A stretch of DNA of 38,864 nucleotides from an uncultured Clostridia bacterium (GCA_947626065.1 CANQQT010000017.1:1-38864), one strand, 5' to 3'. Shown: positions 24,326 through 33,109, counted from the stretch's first letter. Notes: generated from the letters alone by a model not told the origin. Numbers and translations: made by a program.

Positions 24326-25531
24326 ATGGCAAAGGCAAAATTTGAAAGAACCAAACCCCATGTTAATATCGGTACCATCGGTCACGTCGACCATGGCAAG
24401 ACGACTCTGACTGCCGCGATCACGAAGTATCTGTCGCTCAGCAACAACAACATCGAGTTCATGGCCTACGATCAGATCGACAACGCTCCCGAAGAGAGAG
24501 CCCGTGGTATCACAATCAACACCCGTCACGTGGAGTACGAGACCGAGAAGCGTCACTACGCTCACGTCGACTGCCCCGGACACGCCGACTATATCAAGAA
24601 CATGATTACCGGCGCGGCTCAGATGGACGGCGCGATCCTCGTGGTCGCCGCTTCCGACGGTCCTCTGCAGCAGACCCGCGAGCACGTTCTGCTCGCCCGT
24701 CAGGTGGAGGTTCCTCAGCTGGTGGTCTTCATGAACAAGACCGACCTCGTTGACGACGAAGAGCTGCTTGAGCTGGTTGAGATGGAAATCCGCGACCTGC
24801 TCAGCTCCTACGACTTCGACGGTGACAATGTGCCGATCATCCGCGGCTCCGCAAGAGCGGCTCTTGAGTCGACCAGCACCGACCCGAACGATCCCGTCTA
24901 CGCTCCTATCAAAGAGCTGATGGACGCGGTTGACGATTATATCCCGACCCCCGAGAGAAGCGACAGCCTGCCCTTCCTGATGCCGGTTGAAGACGTCTTC
25001 TCGATCTCCGGACGCGGAACGGTTGCTACCGGCCGTGTTGAGAGAGGTACCGTTAAGGTCGGCGACGTCGTCGAAATCGTCGGTCTCTCCACCGAGAAGA
25101 AGAACACCACCGTTACCGGTGTCGAAATGTTCCACAAGCTCCTTGACATGGCGGAAGCCGGCGACAACATCGGCGCTCTGCTCCGCGGTATTGCCAAGAA
25201 CGAGGTTGAGCGCGGACAGGTTCTCTGCAAACCCGGCACGATTCATCCTCACACCAAGTTCAAGGGCAACGTGTACGTCCTTACCGAGAAGGAAGGCGGA
25301 CGTTCCAAGCCCTTCTTCCCCGGCTACCGTCCTCAGTTCTATTTCAGAACCACCGACGTTACCGGCACGATCGGACTTCCCGCTGACGTTGAGATGTGCC
25401 GCCCGGGCGACAACGTTGTGATGGACGTCGAGCTCATCACCCCCGTCGCTATCGAGAAGGGTCTCCGCTTCGCTATCCGTGAGGGCGGCAGAACCGTCGG
25501 TTCCGGCGTCGTTACCGAAATCGAAGGCTGA
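24326..25531 (+). CDS. tuf: Translation elongation factor Tu
   Basis: It delivers aminoacyl-tRNA to the ribosome. 401 residues. G1 [16 protein letters not shown] switch [13 protein letters not shown]; domains II and III end in [21 protein letters not shown] follows CGGAGG. Some usually fixed positions differ: [10 protein letters not shown] (common DGPMPQTREH), ARQVEVPQ, and [15 protein letters not shown] (common GGRHTPFF). Several stretches ([23 protein letters not shown]) recall EF-Tu of Bacteroidota or spirochaetes as much as classical Clostridia. It ends at a hairpin at 25552-25580. Confidence 0.98.
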   Translation: MAKAKFERTKPHVNIGTIGHVDHGKTTLTAAITKYLSLSNNNIEFMAYDQIDNAPEERARGITINTRHVEYETEKRHYAHVDCPGHADYIKNMITGAAQMDGAILVVAASDGPLQQTREHVLLARQVEVPQLVVFMNKTDLVDDEELLELVEMEIRDLLSSYDFDGDNVPIIRGSARAALESTSTDPNDPVYAPIKELMDAVDDYIPTPERSDSLPFLMPVEDVFSISGRGTVATGRVERGTVKVGDVVEIVGLSTEKKNTTVTGVEMFHKLLDMAEAGDNIGALLRGIAKNEVERGQVLCKPGTIHPHTKFKGNVYVLTEKEGGRSKPFFPGYRPQFYFRTTDVTGTIGLPADVEMCRPGDNVVMDVELITPVAIEKGLRFAIREGGRTVGSGVVTEIEG

Positions 25532-25551
25532 TTTCCGATTCCCGCCTTTTT

Positions 25552-25580
25552 CCGGCACGCCCGATTTTCGGGCGTGCCGG
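25552..25580 (+). terminator. Hairpin after tuf
   Basis: A perfect 13-bp stem CCGGCACGCCCGA/TCGGGCGTGCCGG with a 3-base loop. The T-run comes 10 bases later (cgttttt), so it may be a terminator or processing site. Confidence 0.65.
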
Positions 25581-25623
25581 AAAGGCACCGTTTTTCCTTA
25601 AAAATTCAATATTTCATAAAAAT

Positions 25624-25736
25624 CTTTGGGGCGTGGTGAAATTCCACACCGGCGGTGATAGTCCGCGAACGCTTTTACAAGCGCCGAATGGGTGAAATTC
25701 CCATACCGACGGTTAAAGTCCGGATGGAAAAAGAGA
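25624..25736 (+). ncRNA. FMN riboswitch (RFN element)
   Basis: The conserved aptamer core is plain: ggggcgtggtgaaattccac, accggcggtgatagtccgcg, then gaatgggtgaaattcccata, ccgacggttaaagtccggat, and a closing strand near aaaagaga that pairs with the 5' tcttt. It lies directly upstream of ribU. FMN binding should favour the terminator that follows at 25741, lowering riboflavin uptake. Confidence 0.95.
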
Positions 25737-25740
25737 GGTT

Positions 25741-25778
25741 GGCTTCGACGCCCTTTTTGGCGCTCGGAGTCTTTTTCT
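25741..25778 (+). terminator. Riboswitch expression-platform terminator
   Basis: ggcttcgacgcc-cttttt-ggcgctcggagtc forms an imperfect stem and is followed at once by tttttcttt, between the FMN aptamer and ribU. Confidence 0.75.
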
Positions 25779-25804
25779 TTCCCCGGAAAGGAATCTACCT
25801 TATT

Positions 25805-26524
25805 ATGAACTCTGAGAAATACCTTGAAAAGCACCTTGAAAAAATCCGCCGCCTCTGCCTGATATCCCTCTTCGCGGCGGTTGCCTACCTGACCCTTTTC
25901 GTCTTCCGCATCGCCGGGATCGGCGGCTTTCTCACCTTTGACCTGAAGGACGCCGTCATCACGGTGGCCGCGATGCTCTTCGGCCCGCTGACCGGCGTCG
26001 GGCTCTCTTTCCTTGTCGCGCTTCTTGAAATGATCACCGTCAGCGGCACCGGCCCGCTCGGGGCGCTGATGAATTTTGCCTCGACCGCCGTATTTTCCTC
26101 CTGCGCGGGGGCCGTCTACAACTATATGCCGAAAATAAAGCGCACCTTCCGGGGAGCGCTCGCCGGGCTTGCCTCCTCCGTTGTCATCGGCGTTATCTCC
26201 ATCCTGTGTCTGAATCTCGTCATCACGCCCATCTACAACAAAATGCCCGTCTCCGCCGTCGTCAATATGATTCTTCCCCTCCTGCTTCCCTTCAACCTCA
26301 TCAAGACGGTGCTCAACGCCTCGGTGGTCATGATGATTTACAAACCGATTTCCACCGTCCTCCGAAAGAGCCGCTTTCTCTCGCTTTCGCAGAACGAAAC
26401 GGCTCCCTACCGATTCTCGGGAAAGACCCTCGCCGTCTTTCTCGCCAGCGCCGCCGTTGCGGCGGCCTGCGTCGTTCTTCTGATTCTCGGGATGAACGGA
26501 ACCTTTACGCTTTTCAAGAAATAA
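25805..26524 (+). CDS. ribU: Riboflavin ECF transporter S component
   Basis: The track ORF starts inside the riboswitch; ATG 25805 (MNSEKYLEKHLEKIRR) gives 239 residues. Membrane protein with about six hydrophobic segments (LISLFAAVAYLTLFVF; FDLKDAVITVAAMLFGPLTG; LSFLVALLEMI; GALAGLASSVVIGVISIL; MILPLLLPFNLIKTVLNASVVMMIY; LAVFLASAAVAAACVVLLIL). The pattern GFLTFDLKDAV..AAMLFGP is typical of RibU-type S components. It binds riboflavin and works with an EcfA/EcfT energising module encoded elsewhere. The FMN riboswitch strongly supports the substrate. Confidence 0.92.
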   Translation: MNSEKYLEKHLEKIRRLCLISLFAAVAYLTLFVFRIAGIGGFLTFDLKDAVITVAAMLFGPLTGVGLSFLVALLEMITVSGTGPLGALMNFASTAVFSSCAGAVYNYMPKIKRTFRGALAGLASSVVIGVISILCLNLVITPIYNKMPVSAVVNMILPLLLPFNLIKTVLNASVVMMIYKPISTVLRKSRFLSLSQNETAPYRFSGKTLAVFLASAAVAAACVVLLILGMNGTFTLFKK

Positions 26525-26525
26525 G

Positions 26526-26648
26526 AAATATTTTTTAAAAGGCAACCGTTTTTTTAAAAGCAACAGAATTTTTAAAAATCAACGGGACTTTTAAAAAGCA
26601 ACCGGAAAAAGGGATTTTTTCAAAAAGCGAACCGCTGTTCCCCTTTTG
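26526..26648. repeat. Degenerate ~20-bp tandem array after ribU
   Basis: About five imperfect copies of ttttaaaaagcaaccg (ttttaaaaggcaaccg, tttaaaagcaacag, tttttaaaaatcaacggg, ttttaaaaagcaaccgg, ttcaaaaagcgaaccg). Start of the 437-bp spacer 26525-26961. Confidence 0.7.
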
Positions 26649-26704
26649 AAAAGAAAAGGCTAACGCCAAAACGGAACCCGTTCCATTATATAAAAACAGG
26701 CTCT

Positions 26705-26746
26705 GCCGCACGAGCGCTTTTTCGCTTGTGCGGCGGGCCCTTTTTA
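26705..26746 (+). terminator. Intrinsic terminator for ribU
   Basis: The stem GCCGCACGAGCG/CGCTTGTGCGGC has a CTTTTT loop and is followed by gggcccTTTTTATTTT. Confidence 0.8.
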
Positions 26747-26764
26747 TTTTGAAAATTTCGGCCC

Positions 26765-26940
26765 GTCGATTACCAGCCGTAAGCCAACGGTCGTCAGTTG
26801 TCAGCTGTCAGTCGACAGCTGTCGATCCGTCAGCGCCTTCAACAGTCGCCAGCTATCAATCCGTCGTAAGCCGTTGCCTTCGGTCGTCAGCAGTCGTAAG
26901 CCGTTGGCCGTCGGCCAACGGCTTACGGCTTACGACTTGC
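26765..26940. repeat. Repeat cluster with a perfect 15-bp palindrome
   Basis: Several copies of gtcgtaagccgttg and gtcagctgtcag-type words in both orientations. At 26895-26927, cgtaagccgttggcc and ggccaacggcttacg form a perfect inverted repeat with a 3-base loop. No ORF that I would support. Confidence 0.65.
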
Positions 26941-26961
26941 GTCCTTTCCTTCCGCCGGATC

Positions 26962-29403
26962 TCAAACCCACCAAAGCTTCTCCGCGTATTCCCGAACCAC
27001 CCGTTCGGAAGAAAAATCCCCCGCGCAGGCGATATTGACAAGTGCACGTTTCGCAAAGCCTACCCTGTCCTCATAGGCCGCAAAGGCCGCCTGCCGCGCC
27101 CGCCGATAGTCCGCGAAATCGGCAAGGGAGAGCGCCGGGTCGGGGCGGGAATAGAGTCCCCGCCGCAGGGAATAGACAATATCGTCGAACCGCTCCCCCG
27201 CAACGCCTTCTGAAAGCAGGGCGAGAACCTCCCGCAACAAGGGCTCCTTGGACAGAATCGCCGCCGGGTCGTAATGCTCCCGCAGCTCCTCGACCTCCTT
27301 CGCCCGAAGGCCGAAACGAAAGAAATTCTCCTCCCCCACCCGCGTAAAAATTTCTTCATTGACCCCGTCGAGAGTGCCGACCGTCACGGCGCCGTTCAGC
27401 ATCAGCATCAACCCCTCGGCGCTCCCTTTCCCACTTCCCGCAAGGAAGAGCCGCTCCGAAAGCTCCACCGCTGAAAAGAGCTCCTCGGCAAGGCAAACGC
27501 GGGGATCCGTTAAAACCGCGACGCGGATAAACTCCCTCGCCCGTCGGTCGTCCCCGAGCATCTCCCCGACCTTCACCGTCAGAGCGAGGAGCCGTTTCGC
27601 CATGATCCGCCCCGGCCGGGCCCTGCCGAAAAAAAGGAAGGTTTTGGGCCGCTGGGGCCGGTCGGGGGAATTTTTCAGCTCCAGATAGAGGGAAAGAATG
27701 TGCAGAAGGTTCAAGAGCTGACGCCGGTATTGGCAAAAGTCCCCGGCCTGAACGTCGAAGAGGGAATCGGGATCGAGAAAAAAGCCGCCATTTTCCGCAA
27801 TTCTCTTTGAAAGGCGACACTTGTTCTCCCTTTTGACACGGTTTAAGCTCTCAAGAAAGGCCGCGTCCTCCCGGAAGGGGAGCAAATCCCGCAGTCGGGT
27901 GCCGTCAAGAAGAAAATTCTCCCCGATGGCGTCGGCAATCGACGCTCTCAGCGCCGGATTGGCCCGGCAGAGCCACCGCCGGCAGGAAATGACCCCCGTC
28001 ACGTCGGGGAGGCGCGGAATCCCCGACCCACGCGAATCGCAAAAATGCCCTTCGGAGGGCCGGGCGGCGCGGCACGTAGAGACGACGCTCCCCGTATGAG
28101 CGCTTAAACGGCAGAGATTGAGCACCGAAATTTTCCCGTCCGAAAGAATCGCTCCTTCGCGGCCTCTTTTTCCCGTTTTCCCGAGCGCCAGAAGCTCCCG
28201 CCGGTCGATTTCCCGCACAATCTGATAAACCCTCGGGAGAAGTGAGGCAAACGCTCCCTCCTCCCAGCATTCCGACGCCTCCTCCCCCACGCGCCGGGCC
28301 GTGCCGGAAAGGCTCTCGCTTGTCATTTGCCATGCGCAGTCCCATTCATAACCGTATTCGTCGAGCAAAAGCCGCATCAGCTCCGGAATCCCGAGGGCAA
28401 GGCAAGCGCCGTTTCCGTGAATCGCTAGCCTTTGGGGAAGGCCGTCGAGGCTTCCCGTCCGGCTTTTTATCTCCTTGAGAATGCTTTGCAGAGAAGCGGA
28501 AACCAGCAGATACTGCTGGTGAAGGAGCCACCCTTCCCTTTTGCCGTCGATTTTCTCTACTCCGGTCTCACTGAATCCCCGACCGTCGCCGCTCTCCAAG
28601 GCCGTCCGGTCGGAGTGAGCGACTCTCCCGACCTCCCAGAGCGTCAGCCTGTTCACCGCCTCTGAGCGATACCCCGGGATAAGGAGATCCCGCGGAAACG
28701 CGGTAACCGCCCGATATCCTACCAGCTCCACCCGATAGCTCCCATCCCGCGCCCTTCTACCGACCGCCGCCCCGCCGAAGCGAATCTCCACCGCGTCGGC
28801 CCGGCGCTCAAGCTGCCAGATACCCTCCCCGCCCCGCCGCTTACAGGGGATTTCCTTCTCCCCGCCGCTTACCGTCCCCGGCTCCGAAGGGATAGCCCCT
28901 TTCAAGCCAAAGCCTGTGCAGAAAAGGCCGAGATCCGAGGCGGCTTCGAGAACCGCCGCCGCCCCGCCGGGGTCGCCTTCCCATGGCCCGGAATCCCACA
29001 GCCCGACATCCCACAGCCCAACATCCCTCGACCTGCCATCCCACGGTCTACCGTACCACGACCTGCCGTCCCCCGGCCCGGTGTCGGACTCCCTTTCGTA
29101 CAGCCGATTCAAATCCTTCCCGGCCTCAGCAAAAATTTTCCGCATTTTCTCCTCCAGCCCGAGGGAAAACAGGTAATTTTTCAGCGAGGCCCCGGCGGAA
29201 AATTCCGTCGAAAGGATGTAGACCGGATTTTGCCCCTTCCCTTCCATCGCGAGGGAAAAGGCGCGGTTTTTCTGCAAAAGAAGCTCCTTTACCGCAAGGC
29301 AAGCCGCCCCATACGCCACCTCTTCCGTCGCTTTTTCAAGCCCGCCGCCGGGAATTCCCTCGCAAAGCCGAAACAGCCGCTCTCTCAGTGTCTCCTCCTT
29401 CAT
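26962..29403 (-). CDS. Glycogen-phosphorylase-fold protein lacking PLP lysine (probable pseudoenzyme)
   Basis: 813 residues, the normal length for GT35 phosphorylases, with homology end to end: VYILSTEFSAGASLKNYLFSLGL near 61, FDVQAGDFCQYRRQLLNLLHIL near 570, VAVLTDPRVCLAEELFSAVELSE near 635, and MLNGAVTVGTLDGVNEEI near 668. The PLP-binding motif EASGTGNMKFMLNG reads GKGSAEGLMLMLNG, so the Schiff-base Lys is Met666. The glycine loop (DAGLGNGGLGRLA) is replaced by DTGPGDG plus a repetitive Trp/Gly/Asp insert. The TNHT and NGVAxLHS motifs are also lost, and KRIHEYKRQL reads GDFCQYRRQL. Catalysis by the known mechanism seems impossible, yet no stop or frameshift is present. The start ATG follows AAAGGGGGG. 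Role unknown: a glycogen-binding regulator, or early decay. Confidence 0.85.
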   Translation of the reverse strand: MKEETLRERLFRLCEGIPGGGLEKATEEVAYGAACLAVKELLLQKNRAFSLAMEGKGQNPVYILSTEFSAGASLKNYLFSLGLEEKMRKIFAEAGKDLNRLYERESDTGPGDGRSWYGRPWDGRSRDVGLWDVGLWDSGPWEGDPGGAAAVLEAASDLGLFCTGFGLKGAIPSEPGTVSGGEKEIPCKRRGGEGIWQLERRADAVEIRFGGAAVGRRARDGSYRVELVGYRAVTAFPRDLLIPGYRSEAVNRLTLWEVGRVAHSDRTALESGDGRGFSETGVEKIDGKREGWLLHQQYLLVSASLQSILKEIKSRTGSLDGLPQRLAIHGNGACLALGIPELMRLLLDEYGYEWDCAWQMTSESLSGTARRVGEEASECWEEGAFASLLPRVYQIVREIDRRELLALGKTGKRGREGAILSDGKISVLNLCRLSAHTGSVVSTCRAARPSEGHFCDSRGSGIPRLPDVTGVISCRRWLCRANPALRASIADAIGENFLLDGTRLRDLLPFREDAAFLESLNRVKRENKCRLSKRIAENGGFFLDPDSLFDVQAGDFCQYRRQLLNLLHILSLYLELKNSPDRPQRPKTFLFFGRARPGRIMAKRLLALTVKVGEMLGDDRRAREFIRVAVLTDPRVCLAEELFSAVELSERLFLAGSGKGSAEGLMLMLNGAVTVGTLDGVNEEIFTRVGEENFFRFGLRAKEVEELREHYDPAAILSKEPLLREVLALLSEGVAGERFDDIVYSLRRGLYSRPDPALSLADFADYRRARQAAFAAYEDRVGFAKRALVNIACAGDFSSERVVREYAEKLWWV
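28979..29075 (-). repeat. In-frame ~15-bp tandem array within the phosphorylase-like gene
   Basis: About six copies of a unit like gtgggatgtcgggct encode (W/R)DVGLWDVGLWDSGPWEGD at about residues 109-141, where the conserved glycine loop should be. Confidence 0.7.
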
Positions 29404-29483
29404 CTAAAGGCCCCCCTTTCACGGATTTTTATTCCCATTTTACGGGGAATCCGAAAAAAACAGAACCGCGCCCGCGCTCCCCC

Positions 29484-29521
29484 AAAAAGAGGGCCCGAAG
29501 GCGTTTCTTTCCTTCGGGCCC
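29484..29521 (-). terminator. Intrinsic terminator after the sialidase-like gene
   Basis: The perfect 11-bp stem GGGCCCGAAGG/CCTTCGGGCCC is followed on the minus strand by TCTTTTT. It separates the sialidase-like gene from the phosphorylase-like gene. Confidence 0.85.
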
Positions 29522-29588
29522 CACGTGGGAATGCGCTTTTGCGCGAATTCCCGTTCCTGTATATTCGATTTTCCGCTTTTTTGTTTTA

Positions 29589-31457
29589 TTACTCAAACGA
29601 AGCGATAAACCAGTTGTCCTTCTTCCGGAAGGTCGCGTCGGGATTCGACATATCGGTTTCCGGCTTGTCCCCTTCCCGGTCGGAATTTACAAGGTCGAAA
29701 ATCAGCTGGAGCCGACCTTCCTCTTTCAGGAGACTGCGCGGGATTGCGAGCTCGTAAATCACGCCGTTGTCAAACGTCGCCCGGTCGCCCACCGTTCCGT
29801 CCACATAGACCGCCGCCTTCACGCCTTCCGCCGCGAAATCGACCGCCTCGGCCTGCGCGGAGTTCGAGGCCTTGTAGACAAATTCTGTAATCCCTTCGTT
29901 CCCGACCGCCACGCGGTAGAAGCCGCTTGCGCTTCCGTCGCTCAGATAGAAGATGATTCCGTCGTCGGAGGTGAGCTGTTTATCGAGGCGCTCGCCGAGC
30001 AGATAGATATTGTCGTCGTCGTACCCGACGCGAACCGAGACCTGCGCCTGCGACTTACTGCCGCAGAAGAGGGCGTCGGTGTTGCCGTCCCATTCCGAGG
30101 TATCGGCGATGAGGGAGGGCGTCATCTTCTTTATATGGAGACGGTGATTCAGCATCATTCTCGCGATCATGATTTCATAGTGCTCGCTTCCCACCGTGAT
30201 GACCGCGCTGTGGGAATCCACCGTCGTCGTGCTTCCCCACATTCCGGCGTCCTTCGACCAGAGCGTTTTTGGGTCATAGAAGGTCCGCGCCGTGCAGTCG
30301 GCCAGCCGGTAATAGAAGGATCCCGAGCCGCTGTGCTGGGTCAGAACCACCTCGCCGGAGGGGAACTGCGACATATAGGGCCCCGCAAGCGGGAAAAGGT
30401 TGCTCTGCCGATCGGCGGGGCCGGTCTTATCCATTCCGACGTCCTCGGCAAAATTGTCTGTGCTGTAGGCTATTGAGAATTTATAGGCGTTGGTCTGCAT
30501 ATTCCAGCTCTCGACGACAAGCGTCATCGTGCCGTTGTTGAGAAGGAGCGGAACCGGCATCTGATCGTTGTAGCGCTTGATTCCCAGCTCGTCGGTGAAC
30601 ATATACTGCCGCATCGCGTACTGCGGAATATAGGGCGCTCCGGTTACGTTCGGCTCCCACGTCTTCCCACCGTCCTTTGAGCGGACGCATCCGGCGCCTC
30701 CCGAACGGTGGTCAAAGTTCGGGCTGGTTTCGGAGCCGTACTGATAAAGGGTCGGCGCGATACAGGTAAAGAAGGCCACGATTTCGCCGTTATTTCCCTC
30801 GATGATCGACGGCTCCCAGTTGGTTCCGACGTAGATCACCTGCTCCTCGCCCCACGTCTTGCCGTTGTCCTCCGAGAATTTCACGCAGACGCCGTGAGGC
30901 GCGATCGCCTTCTGATAAGAGGCGCCGGCGCGGTAGGAGGTGATCGCCACCAGCCGTCCGTCCGACAGGACACAGGCGTCAGGGGTCATGTAGCATTTCG
31001 TGTCGGCAACGCCGTTCACCGTGATCGGTGTCGCCGCAAAGAGAACCTGCGGCCTCGTCCATTCAACACAATCCTCGCTGAAGGCGTAATAGACGCTTCC
31101 GCCGTGCATATTGTCGTGATAAATCAGGAAATAGCTTCCGTCGGCCAGAACCTTGATACGGGGATAATAGGCCTGTATGCCGCTCTGATTCTTTGAGGCG
31201 AGGGTATAGCTCAGCCGATAGTTCATCATCAGCGTGCTGTACTGCTCCTCCCCCGCCGCCGAGTCGAGGGGATATTCCGTCGTGTTCAGCTCGAGGATGT
31301 CATGAATTTTCCGTGTGATGTCGGGAAGGGCCGCCGATTCGGTTTCCTGTTCGCTTTCGCTTACCGAGCCGCTTCCCCCTTCTTTCCCGCATCCGAAGAG
31401 CTGACAGGAAAGTGTCGCAAGCATCATAAAAATCAAAACCTTTCTGAAAAAACGCAT
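29589..31457 (-). CDS. Sialidase-like (Asp-box/BNR) lipoprotein with CBM9-like C-terminus
   Basis: ATG 31457 follows AAAGGGA; the track's 25-residue extension is unlikely. The signal peptide ends in the lipobox LFGC (Cys23), so it is a surface lipoprotein. A six-bladed propeller is suggested by YYPRIKVLADGSYFLIYHD, Asp boxes SEDNGKTW (about 195) and SKDGGKTW (about 259), and repeated strands such as WEPSIIEGNNGEIVAFF. The last 170 residues (VSVRVGYDDDNIYLLGERLD...YELAIPRSLL) resemble CBM9/DOMON-like sugar-binding domains. The family includes exo-sialidases and other glycan hydrolases. The classical sialidase FRIP motif is not obvious, so the exact activity is open. It belongs to the surface-glycan locus. 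Confidence 0.8.
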   Translation of the reverse strand: MRFFRKVLIFMMLATLSCQLFGCGKEGGSGSVSESEQETESAALPDITRKIHDILELNTTEYPLDSAAGEEQYSTLMMNYRLSYTLASKNQSGIQAYYPRIKVLADGSYFLIYHDNMHGGSVYYAFSEDCVEWTRPQVLFAATPITVNGVADTKCYMTPDACVLSDGRLVAITSYRAGASYQKAIAPHGVCVKFSEDNGKTWGEEQVIYVGTNWEPSIIEGNNGEIVAFFTCIAPTLYQYGSETSPNFDHRSGGAGCVRSKDGGKTWEPNVTGAPYIPQYAMRQYMFTDELGIKRYNDQMPVPLLLNNGTMTLVVESWNMQTNAYKFSIAYSTDNFAEDVGMDKTGPADRQSNLFPLAGPYMSQFPSGEVVLTQHSGSGSFYYRLADCTARTFYDPKTLWSKDAGMWGSTTTVDSHSAVITVGSEHYEIMIARMMLNHRLHIKKMTPSLIADTSEWDGNTDALFCGSKSQAQVSVRVGYDDDNIYLLGERLDKQLTSDDGIIFYLSDGSASGFYRVAVGNEGITEFVYKASNSAQAEAVDFAAEGVKAAVYVDGTVGDRATFDNGVIYELAIPRSLLKEEGRLQLIFDLVNSDREGDKPETDMSNPDATFRKKDNWFIASFE

Positions 31458-31581
31458 GAGTAAGTTCCCTTTCTGTGGAATAACGCCGCCCGACCGGTAA
31501 GGTTTCCCCCGTCGGACGGAAAGGAACGGCACGGCCCTGCACGGATTTTTTCTCCGCGAAGGCCGATGCGCCTGTGAAAAG

Positions 31582-31605
31582 CCGGGCGGCGTCCCCGCCG
31601 CCCGG
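31582..31605 (-). terminator. GC-rich hairpin after the GLUG-like lipoprotein
   Basis: The perfect stem CCGGGCGGCG/CGCCGCCCGG has a 4-base loop and is followed on the minus strand by CTTTTC. In spacer 31458-31743 it lies beside two ttccgt.ccggt words (31645 and 31680); nothing else was seen. Confidence 0.6.
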
Positions 31606-31743
31606 TCCTTGCTTGTTCATTTGCTTTACCGAAGCGGAAAATTCCGTACCGGTGTTTTTTCTGCCCTTTGAGGACAAAAATTCCGTGCCGGTCGCCTCGT
31701 CCGTTTTTGACGGAAGGGAAAATTTCCGCCCGCCGGAGAGCTT

Positions 31744-32814
31744 TTATTTCTTCAGCTCAACCGTGCAGTTGGTGAAGAGATCGAACTTTCCGTCGCCGCC
31801 CTGGAAGTTGTCGGGCTGGGTATGGATGTCGCCGTCGGTATGCTCGTCAACAAACTCGTAATCGGTCACGTGAATGTTGGTCTGCACCTGCGTGTTGTTG
31901 TGCTGACCGGCAATCGCGCCGATGTAAACGCCCGCGCCGCCGACCTTTCCGCTCAGCTTGATGGTCAAGCCATTGATCGTGATGTCGGCAAGGATTCCGC
32001 CGCCCACGTTGTGAAGGAAGGCAGCCGCGCCGCCGGCGTAAACGTTGGTGGCATCCTCAGCAAGCTCAACCTCAATGGTTTCGTTCTCGATCGTAAAGTC
32101 CCGGGCCTCCGCCGCATAGGCAAGAGCGCCGAAGAGGCTGTAGTAATAGAAAGTCTTGAGGCTGTAGTGACGGGCGGTCTCGGTGGTCACGCGGAAATTC
32201 TTGATCGTGTGGCCCTGTCCGTTGAAGAAGCCACGGAAGGAGACGCAGGAACCGATCGGCGTCCAGACCTGATTGTTCAGGTCGATGTCGTTCATGAGAA
32301 CGAGCTCTTGGTTTCCGAAGACGTCGCCGATGGTGATCCGCTCGTTCTCGTCGTATCCGGCCTCGTCGGAAAGCTCCCCGTCGCCGTTGGTGTCGTAAAT
32401 CACCATGTAGTTGGGATCGTAGTAGATGTTCTTGCCCATACCGCTCATGTTGACAAGCAGGGAGAAGCCGTAGAAATCGTAAGCGTCCGAAATCTCATAA
32501 GCGGAGCGCTCGTCGCCGTTGATGTACCACTCAATGCAGCCGTTGATACCGTCCCAAGGCTGGGTCTTATCAAAGGCCGGGAAGTCGGGATTGGTCGGGG
32601 TGGAGGGCTCGGTAACGGCGTCGGTCTGCTCGGCAGACTCTGCCGGCTCCCCGCCCGTCGTTCCGGTCGGTTCGTCCGACTGAGCCGGTGTAGCGGCGGT
32701 GCCGCTGTCTTTTCCGGTCTCGTTTCCGTTTCCACTGCCTCCCGAGCAGCCCGCGGAAAGCAGGCAGATGGAGAGCATACATACCGTAAGAAGAAGTGCA
32801 AGTAATTTTTTCAT
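31744..32814 (-). CDS. Lipoprotein with GLUG-like beta-helix domain
   Basis: ATG 32814 (MKKLLALLLTV) begins a signal peptide with lipobox LSAGC (Cys23). A Gly/Thr/Glu linker follows to about 80. The rest has a DVFGNQELVLMNDIDLNNQVW..PIGS segment, FRGFFNGQGHTIKNFRVTT (GLUG-type strand-turn), SLFGAL, FTIENETIEV and ITINGLTIKLSGKVGGAGVYIGAIAGQ, the repeating pattern of right-handed beta-helix adhesin modules. The same arrangement occurs in the wall proteins at 34325 and 35901, which carry a sortase-like tail instead of a lipid anchor. An adhesin or glycan-binding role is inferred. 356 residues. Confidence 0.78.
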   Translation of the reverse strand: MKKLLALLLTVCMLSICLLSAGCSGGSGNGNETGKDSGTAATPAQSDEPTGTTGGEPAESAEQTDAVTEPSTPTNPDFPAFDKTQPWDGINGCIEWYINGDERSAYEISDAYDFYGFSLLVNMSGMGKNIYYDPNYMVIYDTNGDGELSDEAGYDENERITIGDVFGNQELVLMNDIDLNNQVWTPIGSCVSFRGFFNGQGHTIKNFRVTTETARHYSLKTFYYYSLFGALAYAAEARDFTIENETIEVELAEDATNVYAGGAAAFLHNVGGGILADITINGLTIKLSGKVGGAGVYIGAIAGQHNNTQVQTNIHVTDYEFVDEHTDGDIHTQPDNFQGGDGKFDLFTNCTVELKK

Positions 32815-32882
32815 AACCTTGGATTTCCTTTCAGATAATTCGAGGATTATTCTTACAAGAGGTTCCCATTCCATAAACGGGA

Positions 32883-33067
32883 TTTTTCGGAATCGCGGGG
32901 GATTTTCCCCCTGCCGATTCCCGGCGGCTGTGCCGCCTTTTGCGGGAAATTACGGGCGCCCTTACCAAACCGCGCAAGAGGCCCTCCTGTCAGAAGGTTT
33001 TTCGGAATCGCGGAAAATTCTCCTGCCGATTCTCGCGGCTGTGCCGCCTTTTGCGGGGAATTACGGG
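32883..33067. repeat. ~72-bp direct repeat, two copies 115 bp apart
   Basis: tttttcggaatcgcgg...ctgccgattc..gcggctgtgccgccttttgcgggaaattacgggc occurs at 32883-32956 and 32998-33067, with one 5-base and a few single-base differences. Each contains the small hairpin (g)gcggc-tgt-gccgcc. It fills the spacer between the acetylesterase stop and the GLUG lipoprotein start. Confidence 0.8.
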
Positions 33068-33109
33068 CAAGCCCTTTGGAGGAAAGCGTTCGGCTTTCGG
33101 CCTGAGCCG

